DNA from: Isoetes taiwanensis
Taxonomy: Eukaryota > Streptophyta > Lycopodiopsida > Isoetales > Isoetaceae
Length of the DNA stretch: 64,000 bases
Direction: 5' to 3'
NCBI GenBank assembly: GCA_021234155.1
Contig: JAJEKV010000056.1
Coordinates: 789,905-853,904, forward strand
The notes under the pieces were generated by a model. It did not search any database. It was not told the DNA's origin and saw only the letters and a program-made list of their open reading frames with translations. The position numbers and the translations under genes were made by a program. Shown here piece by piece: positions 37,464 through 49,463 of the stretch; the stretch's first letter is position 1, and each line of letters starts with the position of its first letter.

Positions 37464-37490
37464 GTACATGTCGACTCAGATGACATGTAC
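37464..37490. other. Perfect 9-bp stem with 9-nt loop
   Basis: GTACATGTC at 37464-37472 is mirrored by GACATGTAC at 37482-37490. The stem is short enough to be chance in isolation, but it lies about 100 bp upstream of a palindromic G-box. Confidence 0.4.
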
Positions 37491-37559
37491 ACGGCGACCG
37501 TAAAGGGTAGTACCCTAGGGTACGACCTTGTGAACCATTATATTGCACATGTTAAAGCA

Positions 37560-37800
37560 ACATGTGAATATAATCCCTTTTTGCCACGTGGCAATGACCC
37601 ATTGACCAAAAAGGGACCAGCCCTAAATGCGTGGAGATAAAGGGGCATAAACCCTAAAAGGGAAACCCTTTCAGTTTTCAGCCCACGAGTCACCGGATTG
37701 GAGCGGCGAGAGGATGCATTTCCGCTGAGCGGAAGGCGGAAGTCCGGATCTCGGGTTGCGATTCGATCCAAGATCGGCCGGGACGGAATCGGCGGCATGG
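37560..37800. promoter_or_regulatory. Promoter-like region with palindromic G-box
   Basis: GCCACGTGGC at 37583-37592 is a perfect palindrome containing the CACGTG core bound by plant bZIP and bHLH factors. It is followed by GGAGATAAAGGGGCATAAACC and a GC-rich tract with a small hairpin (TTCCGC/GCGGAA near 37721-37735). The arrangement resembles a promoter and leader, possibly in an LTR of an unrecognised element; no transcript start can be shown. Confidence 0.35.
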
Positions 37801-39124
37801 GCGCTTTCAGGAGGAGGGTAGGAGCCCGGCCAAGATCGGGTGGGTGGTTGATTCAATAGGTAGATCCGAGTTATCGGGCCTCTTTTCAGTAGGTTTAGCA
37901 TCCATTCTTAGCTATAGGCTGACCCCTCTGACCTTAAGAATGATAGACACTAACAAAGGAACCTAACCATGTATGATTAGGTAGATTAGAATAGATGTAT
38001 TACGTTATGTTCAGTTTTGTTGATGATGTTTTGACATTCTATCGCCACTCTTGTGTATTGGGAAGGGGATAGAGACCCGAGCCCAAGTAGTTGTATGATC
38101 ATAGTTAGCCCATTAATTCCCAATTAATGCGGCACGTGCATAAACCCTTTGGTGTGGGTGGAGCTAGGCCGGAAGTGATAAGGATCCTGGGTTGATCCCC
38201 CTGCAGGTGGCGGCGGTAGGGAACATTATGGGCTAGGCCTAATACCCCGCAGCTGCGAGGCGGGGGTATGGGCTCGACACCTCTTGGGTGATCGTCATCT
38301 TCTAGGGGTTCAAGTGGAAATTATCTGGCGGTGGCTCTCTAGCTGCTTTGTGATTGGCATGAACCTTACGGAGGAGAGTGATCTCCTCTGCCTCATCGGG
38401 GGCTGGGGAGATGCAACCCGGTGGTAGCCCCTTTGGCTATGAACCGTGGGGGCTACGGTGGGGCTCAATACTTTTACGGCCTATCGCCAAAGTATGCGGG
38501 AGGGAGCCCGGATGGAGTGGACTACCCAGCGACCATGTTTCTATGCCGGCCAAATCCATTTGCCATGAATTGCATGCATTGTTATCCAGGAGACCAAGCG
38601 TCGAGTCCTTCCCCAAGTCGAGCACGGGTAGGATTTCCCCATGTTATGTTGATGTCTTGATGTGTTGTTGCGGCTCTTGTGATATGGTGGACCACCCGCC
38701 GAGGTGGGTATGTTATTGTTGATTGATGTCATGTGCTCATGTGTGTTTACGCTTAAAAGCGGCTAGATCGATCAGGGGAGGCGGGATGAATGACCGTCCA
38801 TTCTTCCCGTCGGGTTCTTGGCCACTAGCAAGAGCGATGTTAGGTGGGGCGGCCTCATGTCGGCGGTGGCGAATCTTTGGTTTGAGGATGATCTCCGGTT
38901 TGTATACGGCCAGGGGCATCGTATGTATAGGGGGCCGTCTAATGGTATCGAGCCTTGATCTTGGCGGAGACCAAGATCGAGCAGCGTATTCCTATAGGAA
39001 CTAACTAATCTAGACATTGAGGTCTTGGAGATAAAAGCCCAAGCCACGAACCTCGAGTAGTGGGAAATTTTTTTCCCATGAATAGAGTTAATAACTATCT
39101 AGAATTAGGATAATTAGAGAACAT
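37801..39124. other. GC-rich unclassified stretch with a hairpin
   Basis: Composition is clearly more GC-rich than the surroundings between about 38150 and 39000. Frames of 90-115 codons are open on both strands but lack motifs, as expected from low stop density. ATACCCC at 38242-38248 pairs with GGGGTAT near 38262-38268 around a CCGC/GCGG stem. It could be the LTR or leader of an unrecognised LTR element. Confidence 0.4.
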
Positions 39125-39179
39125 AATTTAGATGAAGTAGATTGAAGAAAAGTCACCTAAGAAAGTCTAGCAAATTTTA

Positions 39180-39905
39180 GACACTTTTTGGCCGACACCT
39201 CCAAGGATGCGCCCGGGAGCATGTTAGGTCGGACCTAAGCGGTCTCTGCGCATGCTTAGCATATGAACCATAGAACTCTAGAACGGCCTTAGGGCCCCAA
39301 ATTGTAAAATAAAAGATGAAATTCGCTTAAAAAGCTTCGAGTTAGCTAGATTTGAGTGTTAAAACACAGAAAAACATTAAGTAAAAGTTATTTTGGAGCA
39401 ACACCTCTAAGGATCTTGAGGACACTAGTTAGGTCACGACCTAACACCCTTCTCAGCATGCTTAGGGGTCCACAAAAGTAACCTCGGAATTTGATGAAAC
39501 TTACTCAAAGTGAAAAAGTAATGATAGAATCGGCTTAAAATGCTTCAATTAGTTGGAAATGCATGTTAATTTGTTTTAAGTTGGATAAGCAATTAAGGAG
39601 CAAATGGGAAAATATGGTCAACACCTCAAGGATCGCCCGGACACCGGTTAGGTTCCAACCTAACTTCGCTCTCAGCAGCGCATGCTTAGAGGGTCCAACC
39701 AAGCCCGGACCATTGATCGACCACTTCCACTGCTCCAAATGAAGTAAATAAGCACACAAAATTGCATTACATAAGAAGATAAGTAAGAATTCACCTCTTA
39801 AACTTATTTTGGCATCATTTGGGCACAACACCTCAAGGATGCGCGAGGAGCCACTTAGGTCCCAACCTAACTATGCTCTAGCGCATGCTTAGAGGGTCCG
39901 ATTTT
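39180..39905. repeat. Four-unit tandem repeat of about 210 bp, each with a TTAGGT/ACCTAA palindrome
   Basis: The conserved block (ACACCTC-AAGGAT-GCGC, then a palindrome, then GCGCATGCTTAGAGGGTCC) recurs four times. The palindromes are at 39224-39238, 39428-39445, 39647-39664 and 39855-39870, so the offsets are about 205, 219 and 207 bp. The sequence between blocks has diverged. The inverted TTAGGT-(2-4 nt)-ACCTAA core is kept in every unit even though its centre changes. Confidence 0.88.
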
Positions 39906-40461
39906 TCAAACCCCATAACTTGAGCTCTGAGCTCAAATCACCTGAAATTTGTTGCAATAGGACCGTTAGACAGCTTAGAATCCATTTATGACCTCAAATT
40001 AGGCTAGAAATGTCAAACCCCAGCTCAAAATGACCAAAATTGCTCAAACCCTTGAATTGTTTTTCCAAGCGTGGCTTGTTTGTAAATAGAAGCATACCCC
40101 ATTAGTACCTCACAAGTATTGCTCTCGGCTCAAAGCTGATGCCTTACTCCTAGATAGAAGTGCCCAAGAACACCCTTTGTTATAGTCATCTAGACCTCGG
40201 CATAGCAACCCAAGTCCAAGCTGTTGGTACATCACCTCTGCTCATGCCAAAGGCATAAACCTTGACCTAATTTTGTGTCCTTCTAATAGAGTTTGACCTA
40301 TATAGCCACATTGACCTCCCTATTGCGGGATACCTAGAAAGGAGCTAGAGTCTAGAGCTGCCCAAGTCACTCCATGTGTAGGATTGGACTCCCCAAACCA
40401 ACTTCTTTGGGACCTTAGAGTATGCCTCAAACTTTCTTTGGGACCTTAGAGTATGCCTCAA
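39906..40461. other. Unclassified DNA with a short tandem duplication
   Basis: CTTTGGGACCTTAGAGTATG with its following seven bases occurs at about 40404-40430 and again at 40435-40461, immediately before the copia-derived repeat begins. No gene was recognised. Confidence 0.5.
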
Positions 40462-41406
40462 AGGTGTGCATGGGTCCAAAAAATTTGGCCCCTCAGGGGC
40501 CTAAGGTCAGTTCTATATAACACAAGCTCCATACTTTGAAAATGTTGCAATGGAACTACAAGGAAAATGGGCCATCTTTGTATGAAATAATATTAATACA
40601 ATAAAGAACATGGGATATCGTATGTTGTAGAATACAGAAGTGTAAATATCATGTCTTCATCAAGCTGTTTTAACCATGCATATACGATATTTTATTAGGA
40701 CCATTACCCTTAGGTGCAACTATTAAGCAACCCTAAGGTTAAGTCGCGTTTTCTTGCCCTTAATATATCATCTGATCAACCTCACCAATATATCTAACAT
40801 TAACAATTTCAACATTCCCCTTCATGTTAGATATACTCTTTTGATATTTCTGCATATTCAAAACATGCTCTATATCTTACACACTTTTGTTTATATGCGC
40901 AACTTGTACTATGTTACGCTTCATTATTGTTGTCACAACTTTGTATTGAACATCTTTGTATGAGGAGAACTTATACCAATGCTTTCACGTAACTTAGTAA
41001 AACATACTTTGGAATTACCTTTGTTAACACATGCTACATTACATGTAGTATTTTTGTACTCAACTACTATAATTCCTTTTGCAATCATATCCCTTATAAA
41101 ATGAACATGTAGTTCAATGTGCCACCGTTCTTTCATAGAATACTAGATTCTAACGTTATTGTAGCGTTCCTAAACATGCCCTTAACCAATTTGGGCAAAA
41201 CCGTAGAAACGTTTATGAACAATCGCTTCTACCCATTTATGTTTCCGGTCCGGGGAGCGCCCCATCGCACATTCAAAGTTGAATACTTCGGCGGTCTATC
41301 ATAGGCCCGTTCTGGTCTCTCCCACTAGAACTATGCTCGTCCTCGAGCATCAAGGCTATACCATGTCACAATGATTATCAAGTCTTTGCAAATTACCCAT
41401 GCATAT
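40462..41406 (-). mobile_element. Second copy of the minus copia 3' region plus short repeat, without the CACTA element
   Basis: 40462-40835 matches 16418-16801 and 40836-41160 matches 28518-28830, so this copy shows the site before CACTA insertion. It holds the LTR end (40814), the polypurine tract and a minus-strand RNase H frame at 41136-40933 (HIELHVHFIRDMIAKG). It continues into the same short repeat that interrupts RNase H in the first copy. The repeat is then split by the gypsy element and resumes at 55434-55480. A shared insertion at the same site means the two regions descend from one already-interrupted element. Confidence 0.85.
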
Positions 41407-41661
41407 TGTTGGGGTCGTCACCACTCACCACATTAGGTCACCACTCACCACACTTGTCACCACTCACCACACTCATCATATCACAGGTATATAGAGTGAT
41501 ATGGCGCATGCGATGTGCGGGGATATTTACACGTAATGCATTATGGAGCCATTATCACCTTGTATTATCTCGGCGAGAGAGAAGAAGAGCAGAGAGGCGG
41601 TGTATTGAGAGAGAGTGATTTTGCTGATGTAGCTATGGAGATGATGATTCTTTGTGTTGGT
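41407..41661 (+). repeat. 5' LTR, truncated at its 3' end
   Basis: Matches 55088-55345 from TGTTGGGGTC through CTTTGTGTTG, including the CACCACTCACCACA short repeats. It lacks the last 80-90 bp of the LTR and passes directly into antisense pol sequence at about 41662. Confidence 0.85.
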
Positions 41662-42436
41662 TTGGTGGCTCCATTCTCTCTTTGTCGGTATCATTTTGAT
41701 ATGATTTGTTGGAACAAAATTTCTGTTTTGTTCTTCCCCTAACTCTTGCAACAAATTTGGAGAATAATGCATCAATTGCTCAAGAGTAAGTGTAACTTTA
41801 GTGGCCAAAACTTGGCTGATCACATCATCTTCATTTTGAATTTCCTCATCCACCATAGGAACATCACTATGGGCTGATTTTCTTCTATAAATCAAAGCGT
41901 GCGTGGAGACATTGAATTGCACCTTCTTAGGTCTTGATACCTTCAAAGCTTGTTCCTTCAAAGCCTTTGGAAAAGAGGTCTTAGTCTTCTCCACAATTGG
42001 CACTACTCTTGGTTCTTGAACCACCTTTTGTGATCTTGTAACCGCATTTACTTCTCCAATCTCTTCTTCTTCTTTGAAATGGGTCCTTTGTCTACCTCAA
42101 CAAATCCACAATTTACTCTTGATTTTGCCTTCTCTTGCTTCTTAAGCTCCTCAATAAGAGCCTTAACTTGAGGATTATCAATGTACTTTTGCATCTTGAA
42201 TCACGAACATCATTATTAGGAAGAGGGTGCAGTTCAAACACTTGGTGCTTTGGTGGATACTTGTTGGTTGCCCATTCTGGTTTCCCATGGATTTTCAACA
42301 AGTAGTCTCATCATGCTTAAATTTATCACATAACTTGCAATATAAATGAGCCTTACTTGGATACCATCCACTTTTGGTTTGCACCATTGGTGTGGAACCC
42401 ATTGGAACTTGTTGGGCAATTGGAGCTTGTGGTATC
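41662..42436 (-). pseudogene. Gypsy gag C-terminal part and early pol, inverted copy
   Basis: The minus-strand frames match the plus-strand copy at 50030-50805. They share the zinc knuckle CKLCDKFKHDETTC, then PEWATNKYPPKHQVFE, and the segment LTLEQLMHYSPNLLQELG. The 165-codon frame at 42024-41527 runs through the junction into LTR sequence, so its last residues are artefactual. The two copies differ at many bases. Confidence 0.85.
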
Positions 42437-43030
42437 ATGCACAAGGCACCCAAAAAATTAACCACTATAATAAACCATTGAAAAACCACTATAGATGTGG
42501 TTTTTTATGATAAAAATTTCATTCCTAATCAAAACCGCATACCATAGTGGTTTTCATATTTAGTACATGGTTACTTATGTTGATTTTTTGTTACAGAATG
42601 GTTTATTAAAACCGATATTAGTTTATTACGTTGTTTCTAGCATTAACGGTGGTCATTCATGTTGGTCTTTTAACATAGTATGGTTATTAAATGGACAGTG
42701 GTTTGTGGCATTGTTTTTCAACACCACTTTAAATATGGCAATGGTTGTTTATGTAGGTTTTCTATTATCACAAAGCTGAAGTAGTTTATGACATGGTTTT
42801 TTGTGCCAATTTAAATGCTATGGTGGTCATTCATGTTTTCTATTATCACAATGCATATTATAAAATGGTTGTGGTTTATATCATAGTTTCAAAACCCAGT
42901 TAATTGCCATTTAATATCACCTAAAAGGATGTGGCTATCCATAGTTGTTACTCATAAGGCACCCAAAACACAATCGTTGTAATTAACCACTATCAAAACC
43001 ACTATAGATATGGTCTTTTTGTAAAAAAAT

Positions 43031-45100
43031 TATTTTGTAGTTTCTCATTGTTTGCTCTTCTATAAATTGTTTTGTATCTTTAGACCACAATAGTAGTTTC
43101 TATTGTAAAAGAAGCGTTCTTCCTTCATTTGACATTTTTTCTTGCTCGAACGCATCTGTATGCCACAATATTTGTTTGTGATTTGTGGTAAATGTTCCAA
43201 AGGTGTTGATTGAACAAACCTTGGGACATCGCTATTCCATTTCAAAATGGTGCGCTTTATATATTTTTAGAAACTATATGAAGAATGGAATATAATTATT
43301 TGTTTTCAATTTATAGATACAGGCCATACAATATTATGTTCTAGATATTCTAGAGGGAAACACAAAAGAAAAAACATTTTCTTTTGTGAATACACTGATC
43401 AAGTGCAACCTCAGGTCATTGGCATATATTTCAAGAAAGCCTTACTTCTCGATAGACTAATAGATTATTTTCGAAAGAAATGATTTTGCTACTAACTATT
43501 TGTTGTGTCTTCTATCTATACTGCTACTTTTTTGTATGTATATTGACATATGCACATATATATGTTCAGGTTTTGGCAGTATGCATTGTAGTTAGGGAAT
43601 GCATGAGAATGCATATAGGTATAACATGGTGTCAACATGGTCATGGGTTTCTGAAAGTCAGATTCTCTTTCTGTTTATATATTGTGCGTCCACCTGATAT
43701 AAAGCATTGATTTTTAAATCTCAAATTTGCTTTTTCAATTCTGGAAGTTACTTCTTACACATTAATTAGCCTTCTCAAATGGTATGAATGGATCAAGGTT
43801 AGACTCAGTTTCAAAATCTTAACTGGCACTAGGTTGGACCTGGAGAAATTGGTCCTAAGTTGGACTTCATATAAATTCCCTCCTTTTGTTTCCATACAAC
43901 CACATTTTGGTTAATCACCATATCAAATGCTTTGTAGTGTTTCTTGTAGCCCAACAATCATATAAAGCCTCAACACTTGCATACTAAAATAAGGGATGAC
44001 GTACGTACATCCCTCATATAGGTTGTCAATAGATGGTCCATTCTGGTTGCTCTCATATTTTAATATTGCCCACACATATTTTGGTGTAACCCATGGACCA
44101 AATCTTGCTCATGATCTACCAAAATTTGGGCGTATGGATCATATGCTAAGTTTTGGACATATTTTCCTTGAAATACATATGTATAATCATGGTCTAGTGT
44201 AATTAAAGAGCCACACAATGTTGTGTAATGGATCCCATTTTTGGAATTAGACCATGACACTTACTAACAATGGGATGCATATGACACAACTCATTGGCTC
44301 ATTATTAAAAAATTTGTACTCTTGGGAGCAAAATTTCGAATCCTTTTAAATTTGTAATACATGTGGCTCTATTGTTACAAGGGCGCTACAAGGGCGAAGA
44401 TGCAATGGAAAATCCATACTCTTACTAACTTCATTGGCTGCATATAATATTCAAGGAGCACAATTAACTCTAACTTCATCGATTGCATGTGGACCTTTTT
44501 CATTTAGCATTGAAGATCTGCATGGGTGCCACTTGTAGTTATAACCTTTCAACTTGCATGTATTTTCTTGCCTTAGTTTGGTAGCTTTTTACATTTAGCT
44601 ATGAGCCATTTTATACCTTTGTAGCTTACGTGCACCTTTTAACCTTAACATAGTTCCACAACGAAGAGAGCACAAAAAAGATATGTGACAAATCTTGTTC
44701 AAAAGTCCATAGGTAGGCGTGACGTTAAAACTACTATCTATCTTATTTAGAACGTGTACACTTACCTTTTAGTCATGCCGAAAATCCCTTATGCCAAAAA
44801 TAAACGCGTTCTACTTCTAACAATTTATTCATCCTTTATTTTTCCTTGGATTCCATTTTTAGGCGGCAACGTTTGCTATCATGAAAAAGAGGGGTCGAGA
44901 GGTTGCAACGACCAACGGGATAGCCATGGCGCGATGGCGGCCGGAGGTACTCTAGGATACAGTTTTCCCCCCTCCTTCTTAAAATGCATTTGCGAAAAAT
45001 GCATTGGCGATGTTTGTGCGTTAGCTGCTAGAAATATTATATTGATAGGTTACAGATGATCATTTAGGTTGGAGACTGCTTACATGCATTCATGTGGCTG
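43031..45100. other. Interior of the 5.2-kb transposon, no gene recognised
   Basis: AT-rich with short frames only. A 101-codon plus-strand frame at 44754-45059 has no recognised motif; it may be the first exon of a captured or native gene whose later parts are the duplicated exon-like blocks to its right. Confidence 0.4.
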
Positions 45101-45109
45101 CATAGTGGA

Positions 45110-46560
45110 GTTTTTCATTTGCTTGCAAACATGCAGAGTCTTGCTGCCATCTGGATTCGACTGGATCAAGAATTTGGTTCGGTAAGCTATGTTGTCTTGT
45201 CTTGTAAATGGGCCTTATTGTAAATGGCTTTTTAAATCGATCTGCAACATTATCTCCATGTTCTGCTGCAGAGGCATATGAAGAAATCCAGCACCAACCT
45301 CTGAAACTACAGCTCTGGCAAATGGAAGCTCATGCAGGTTGTGGCGGGTAGGACCTTCCAACTGTAGCTCTGTTTCCTATGCCATTTATTTAGCTATTGT
45401 ATTTAACCAGACTCATTTTGTGATGCAAGAGATTGATCGGCATCTGGAGCCAAACTACGGATGATGCTGCCAGATTGGATGCTTCAAATTCCATTGCTTT
45501 TGCCCTGTTTTTGACACATTGTTTTTCCTCTTTTCTGCTCTTCCAATTATGGCGAACACCACCTGCATCAAGGGTTGTTGAAACCTGAAACTTCGTCTTG
45601 TAGATGTAGTCTTTAGAGCCTTGTTGTATCCGGGAGGAGGCGGATGTAAGTTATTAACATGTGTGATATTTTACGTGCTTACTTTCTTTCTATGGATATC
45701 TTCCACTTGAACTAAATTTGTTTTGTAAATACATTTATCATTGTTTACCAGTTTTGGAAATGGTCGGGGTTCTTGTATGGTGGATTTTTTATTTGCAGTA
45801 AATATGTCGAGTCTTGTTTTCATCGGGATTAGATTGGAGCAGGGATTTCGTTTCAATAAGGCAATGTTATCTAGGTTTAATTGTCCTCTAGCTATGATTT
45901 AGAATTAGAACAAGTTTTCTCCTCAGCTTCGGCAAATACATCCAGCTGTAAATGGGCCTCATTTTGTGATGCAGTACTTTGGGCTTGCTAAATCAATCTG
46001 CAACTTTACCTTGAGGTTATCCTTACTGTTCTTGCTATTTGGTTCTTCCCTTTTATTTCCCTTTTACTGGATCTGTTATATTGCAGAGGTATAAGAAGAA
46101 AATCCAGCACCAACTTGTGAAACTACAGTTCTGGCGAATGGAAGCTCATGCTGATTGAGGCAGGTAGGACCTTCCAAGTCTAGCTCTGTTTGTTATGCCA
46201 TTTATTTAGCTAATGTTTATAAGCAGGGTTGCTTTGTTTGTTATGCAGGAGATCTTGGTCGGGATCTGGAGCCAGACTACGAATAATGCTTGGTAGCTTG
46301 TGGTTAGAGTGGAATGCTTCAAATGCCATTGTCTACCAATAGGAGACATACATCTAAAGTCAGCAGGTCTGGTAAAGTTTCATTGACGCCCTATTTTGCT
46401 ACTTCAATGCTAACTCTAAGCCAGACCCTTGTTTTTTGACACACCATTTTTTCTCTTTTCTACTCTTCTAGCTATGGCAATAGGCAAACACTGCCTGCAC
46501 CAAGGGTAGTTCAAAGCTAGGAATATGCGTGGAATGTAATTTTTGGGTCTCCATGTTGAA
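45110..46560 (+). repeat. Direct duplication of an exon-intron-like block inside the 5.2-kb transposon
   Basis: 45270-45480 and 46080-46290 align over about 200 bp (GAAGCTCATGC, TAGGACCTTCCAA, CTATGCCATTTATTTAGCTA, GGATCTGGAGCCA-ACTACG). Both copies have pyrimidine-AG before and GTAGG after an open block. The open block encodes IQHQPLKLQLWQMEAHA in one copy and IQHQLVKLQFWRMEAHA in the other. The offset is about 810 bp. Conservation of the frame and of splice-like borders suggests a duplicated exon, from a captured gene or a transposon gene. The protein family is unknown to me. Confidence 0.55.
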
Positions 46561-46880
46561 TACAGTAGATGTAATCTGCGGGGACTTGTCCATCACCACA
46601 GGGAACTAGAGGTGATCCAACTAGAGGTGATCTGTTTAAGTTGGATTCATATGTGATCCATTTGAGCTGTATTAATATATGTTTGATGTTTAAGTACTTA
46701 AATACAAATGCAAGGTCGTTACTTTCTTCCTATGTTGGATGTGTGCTATTTGATCTAAATTTACGTTGTACATATATTTCTTTTTAAAAATAGATTTGTC
46801 ATTGTTTTGTTTATTTTTTGGAATGGTTGGGGTTCAAATCCCCTTGCTCCCTGATTTGTGTTGCTGTTGAGGAGCGGTTG

Positions 46881-47006
46881 AGGAAAGCAAATATAGTGGC
46901 ATAGCTGGAATACGTACTACAATATATAAAAGAAACCATTCATAGGAAAGCAAATATAGTGGCATAGCTGGAATACGTACTACAATATATAAAAGAAACC
47001 ATTCAC
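46881..47006. repeat. 63-bp tandem duplication
   Basis: AGGAAAGCAAATATAGTGGC and the following sequence to GAAACCATTCA occurs at 46881-46943 and again at 46944-47006 with almost no change. It lies at the start of the right subterminal region. Confidence 0.9.
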
Positions 47007-47650
47007 AGTCTTTAATGGTTTCAATGGTTTCAGTTTACAAAACGTGAAATGCTTCAAACAATAAAACATTGTTAGCTATCATTATTAAACATGAAATGCT
47101 TCAAACAACAAAACATTGTTGGTTATCATACTGGTTTATTAATGATAAACATGCAGCTAATACATAACAAAACCATACACATTTAGGACAAACAATTACT
47201 ATAAATAATCATAATTTACATCTAATGCATTGCGAACCATGTGCACTTACCATGACATTTAGCCATGCTAGTATACCACAACAATCAACACATTATAAAA
47301 TCACATAAATAGAGCACTATATTAAACCACATCCACAACAGCACTATATTAAACCACATCCACAACCATCGTGTTATACCACATGCACAAGCCATACCCT
47401 TAAAACACTATAATGTACCACATCAACTTACCAACATGTAATACCACTTTGACAAACTCTACAAAGAAACTATGCAATTACCATGTCATAATACCATCAT
47501 AACAAACATTACAAGAGAACCCATTAGTTTAGCCACATATGGTTTTTAATGATATCAACCCACAAACATGCATTGATTTTCTAGAATAGTTTTCTAGTTA
47601 TAACCATGGGAAAAACCATGCAGTGTTATAATTTTGAGTGCCTTGTGATG

Positions 47651-48303
47651 GGCACTTGTGGCATGATAGGTCTTTGCTTGCATTGGTTGAATAGGAATAG
47701 GTGGTGCTTGTTGCATGTAAACAAATACCGGATTGGCCCTCTCAAAGAATCTCTTCTCCCTACATTCTTGATCATTATGGCCCTTGATTTGGCATCTTGG
47801 CAGAATTTCAGCAATCTACATGTAGTATCGGAATGTCAATAGACCCACAATACTCACAAGTAATAAAGCGCACCTCCTTGGCTTCTCACCAATTGTGAGC
47901 TTAGAAATCTTGGCTGCAATATCCTCTGTTTTATGCTCTTGGGCGGCAACTTCATGAATGTATCCTAGCTTATCTTCAGCCTTGAGAGCATACTTTTTTG
48001 TGCCTCTAGTAATGTTGTAAATTTATTTTAGCCTTCACCTTATGAGCAATAGCTCGTTTGACCCCTTCACATACCATTGGATATCCATTTCATCATTCCT
48101 TGCAATCTTCCAATGAACCACGGCTTTGAGAACCGCAATGTACCTCTCGATTATACTCTCTAATTGATTCATTTTCCTTTTTGTGTGAAATTTGTCCACC
48201 TTTCCATAGTCTTATCCTTACCATGGACTTCTTGATAATTAGCAATAAGCTTCCTTTAATTCACGATATGTCATGGTATCATTTGAGTTTGTACCCATTC
48301 CTC
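47651..48303 (-). pseudogene. Gypsy gag, inverted copy, zinc-knuckle and upstream part
   Basis: The complement of 47651-47940 matches 49738-50030 on the plus strand, including the region of the CCHC knuckles and KKNVGRRDSLRGPIRY-type shadow frames. From 47940 to 48300 it continues into gag sequence that the plus-strand copy lacks (tract with CTAATTGATTCATTTTCC near 48165). No intact frame remains. Confidence 0.7.
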
Positions 48304-48860
48304 CTTTGAATCATTAGGGTTTTTGAGATTAAAAAGGGTCTTCAAAACATGCCAACTAAGCCAAATGAAGATAAATGAACTACCAATCAGAAATCGAACT
48401 TTGTGGGTCGGTCGAGCAAAATATTATAACTAACTCAACTGGATCACATTTTCTAGCATATGTTGATAGAAAAGTCAAATGAGCTCTCGTTTAGTGCAAT
48501 AGGATCTCGTTGAGATCTTTCCAACCTTAGGTGCTTTGCACATATTTTAACCACTTATGATTGTCAAAACTCAAAAAAATATAGTTTTACCCGGTTTTTA
48601 CTATTCTACGGGGCTAAAAACTATGCAAACCACCCAAGGTTAGAAAGATCTCGATGAGATCTATCTATTGCACTAAACAAAAGCTCATTTGGACTTTTCT
48701 ATCAATACTTATGCTAGAAAATGTAATCCAAAGGAGTTAGTTATAACTGCTTTTTTTGGACCTTGATTACCGATACATTTTTCGATTGGTAGTTCATATA
48801 GCTTGGGTCCAGATTCTTAGAAGGCCCTTTTATGATCTCAAAAATCCCCTAATGCTTTGT
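48304..48860. repeat. Long inverted repeat, arms about 250 bp
   Basis: The left arm 48304-48555 and right arm 48600-48860 are complementary with indels. Shared words include TTTTTGAGAT, ATGAACTACCAATC, TATAACTAACTC, ACATTTTCTAGCATA, TTGATAGAAAAGTC and TTTAGTGCAATAG. The loop is about 45 bp. It lies in the leader of the inverted gypsy segment. It may be a foldback insertion or a second, smaller inverted duplication of the leader. Confidence 0.82.
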
Positions 48861-49445
48861 AAAAGAACTATGAAACCAAAGCAAGTAATCAGCGTAGGTA
48901 ACTTACATCACTGGCAGTACCTCTCAAACTTCACAATATGCTTCAAAAGGATCCCGATCTACCGGATCATCAAACTTTAGAATCCCCATTGTCCGAAAAC
49001 CCCATATCATAGGTAGTAATACAGCCACGCCTCTTCTTGGGTTTCTTGAAATTGAAAAACGAAATGGAATCTCCCTTCAATTTGAAAACGAATCTAGATC
49101 GGTAAATGGAATCAAAACCTCACGGATCGAGAATTAGACCCCGGATCTGCTCCCAAATCGAAAACGAAATTGAATCTTGATGCAATTTTGAGCCAAAGAT
49201 TGACTCACGGGTCCCCTTCTTGTTACGATAGAGCTTGGTGGTATATCCTTCTTACTTCTCTTGGGCATAAAAACTATGCTCCCTTTGTCAAATTCTACCC
49301 CACAAATCAATTACAAGAAAATCCCATTCACCCAAGAAATTGCTCCTCCTCAATGGTGCCGCTTTCTTTTGCAAGCGAACACCAATACCAATGGTAACAA
49401 CTCCTTTTCAATGGAAATTCTTGCCGATCAATGGTGCATGTGAAA

Positions 49446-49460
49446 CCTTTGTGGTCGCCA
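49446..49460 (-). other. Gypsy primer-binding site in the inverted segment
   Basis: On the minus strand TGGCGACCACAAAGG starts three bases after the LTR end. It resembles the TGGCG-type sites used by many plant gypsy elements. Confidence 0.55.
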
Positions 49461-49463
49461 AAT

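Larger units (their letters stand above)
42440..47647. mobile_element. 5,208-bp TIR transposon, CACTA-like ends, TSD ATG
   Basis: The left end CACAAGGCACCCAAAA is mirrored by CACAAGGCACTCAAAA on the right (15 of 16 match). Direct ATG repeats flank it at 42437-42439 and 47648-47650. Removing it restores continuity of the antisense gag, as judged from the plus-strand copy near 50010-50045. Both subterminal regions (42440-43030 and 46890-47640) are full of AACCAC/GTGGTT words. Three-bp duplications, CAC ends and subterminal repeats suggest a divergent CACTA-type element. No transposase was recognised, so it is probably non-autonomous. Confidence 0.82.

Noticed and set aside
38378-39047. Several frames of 60-115 codons on both strands
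   Set aside because: The region is GC-rich, which lowers stop frequency; frames overlap in all phases and none has a recognisable domain.
47626-47814. 62-codon minus frame with a Cys/Lys-rich start as a separate gene
   Set aside because: It is a shifted reading of the inverted gypsy gag copy, matching 49866-50010 on the plus strand.
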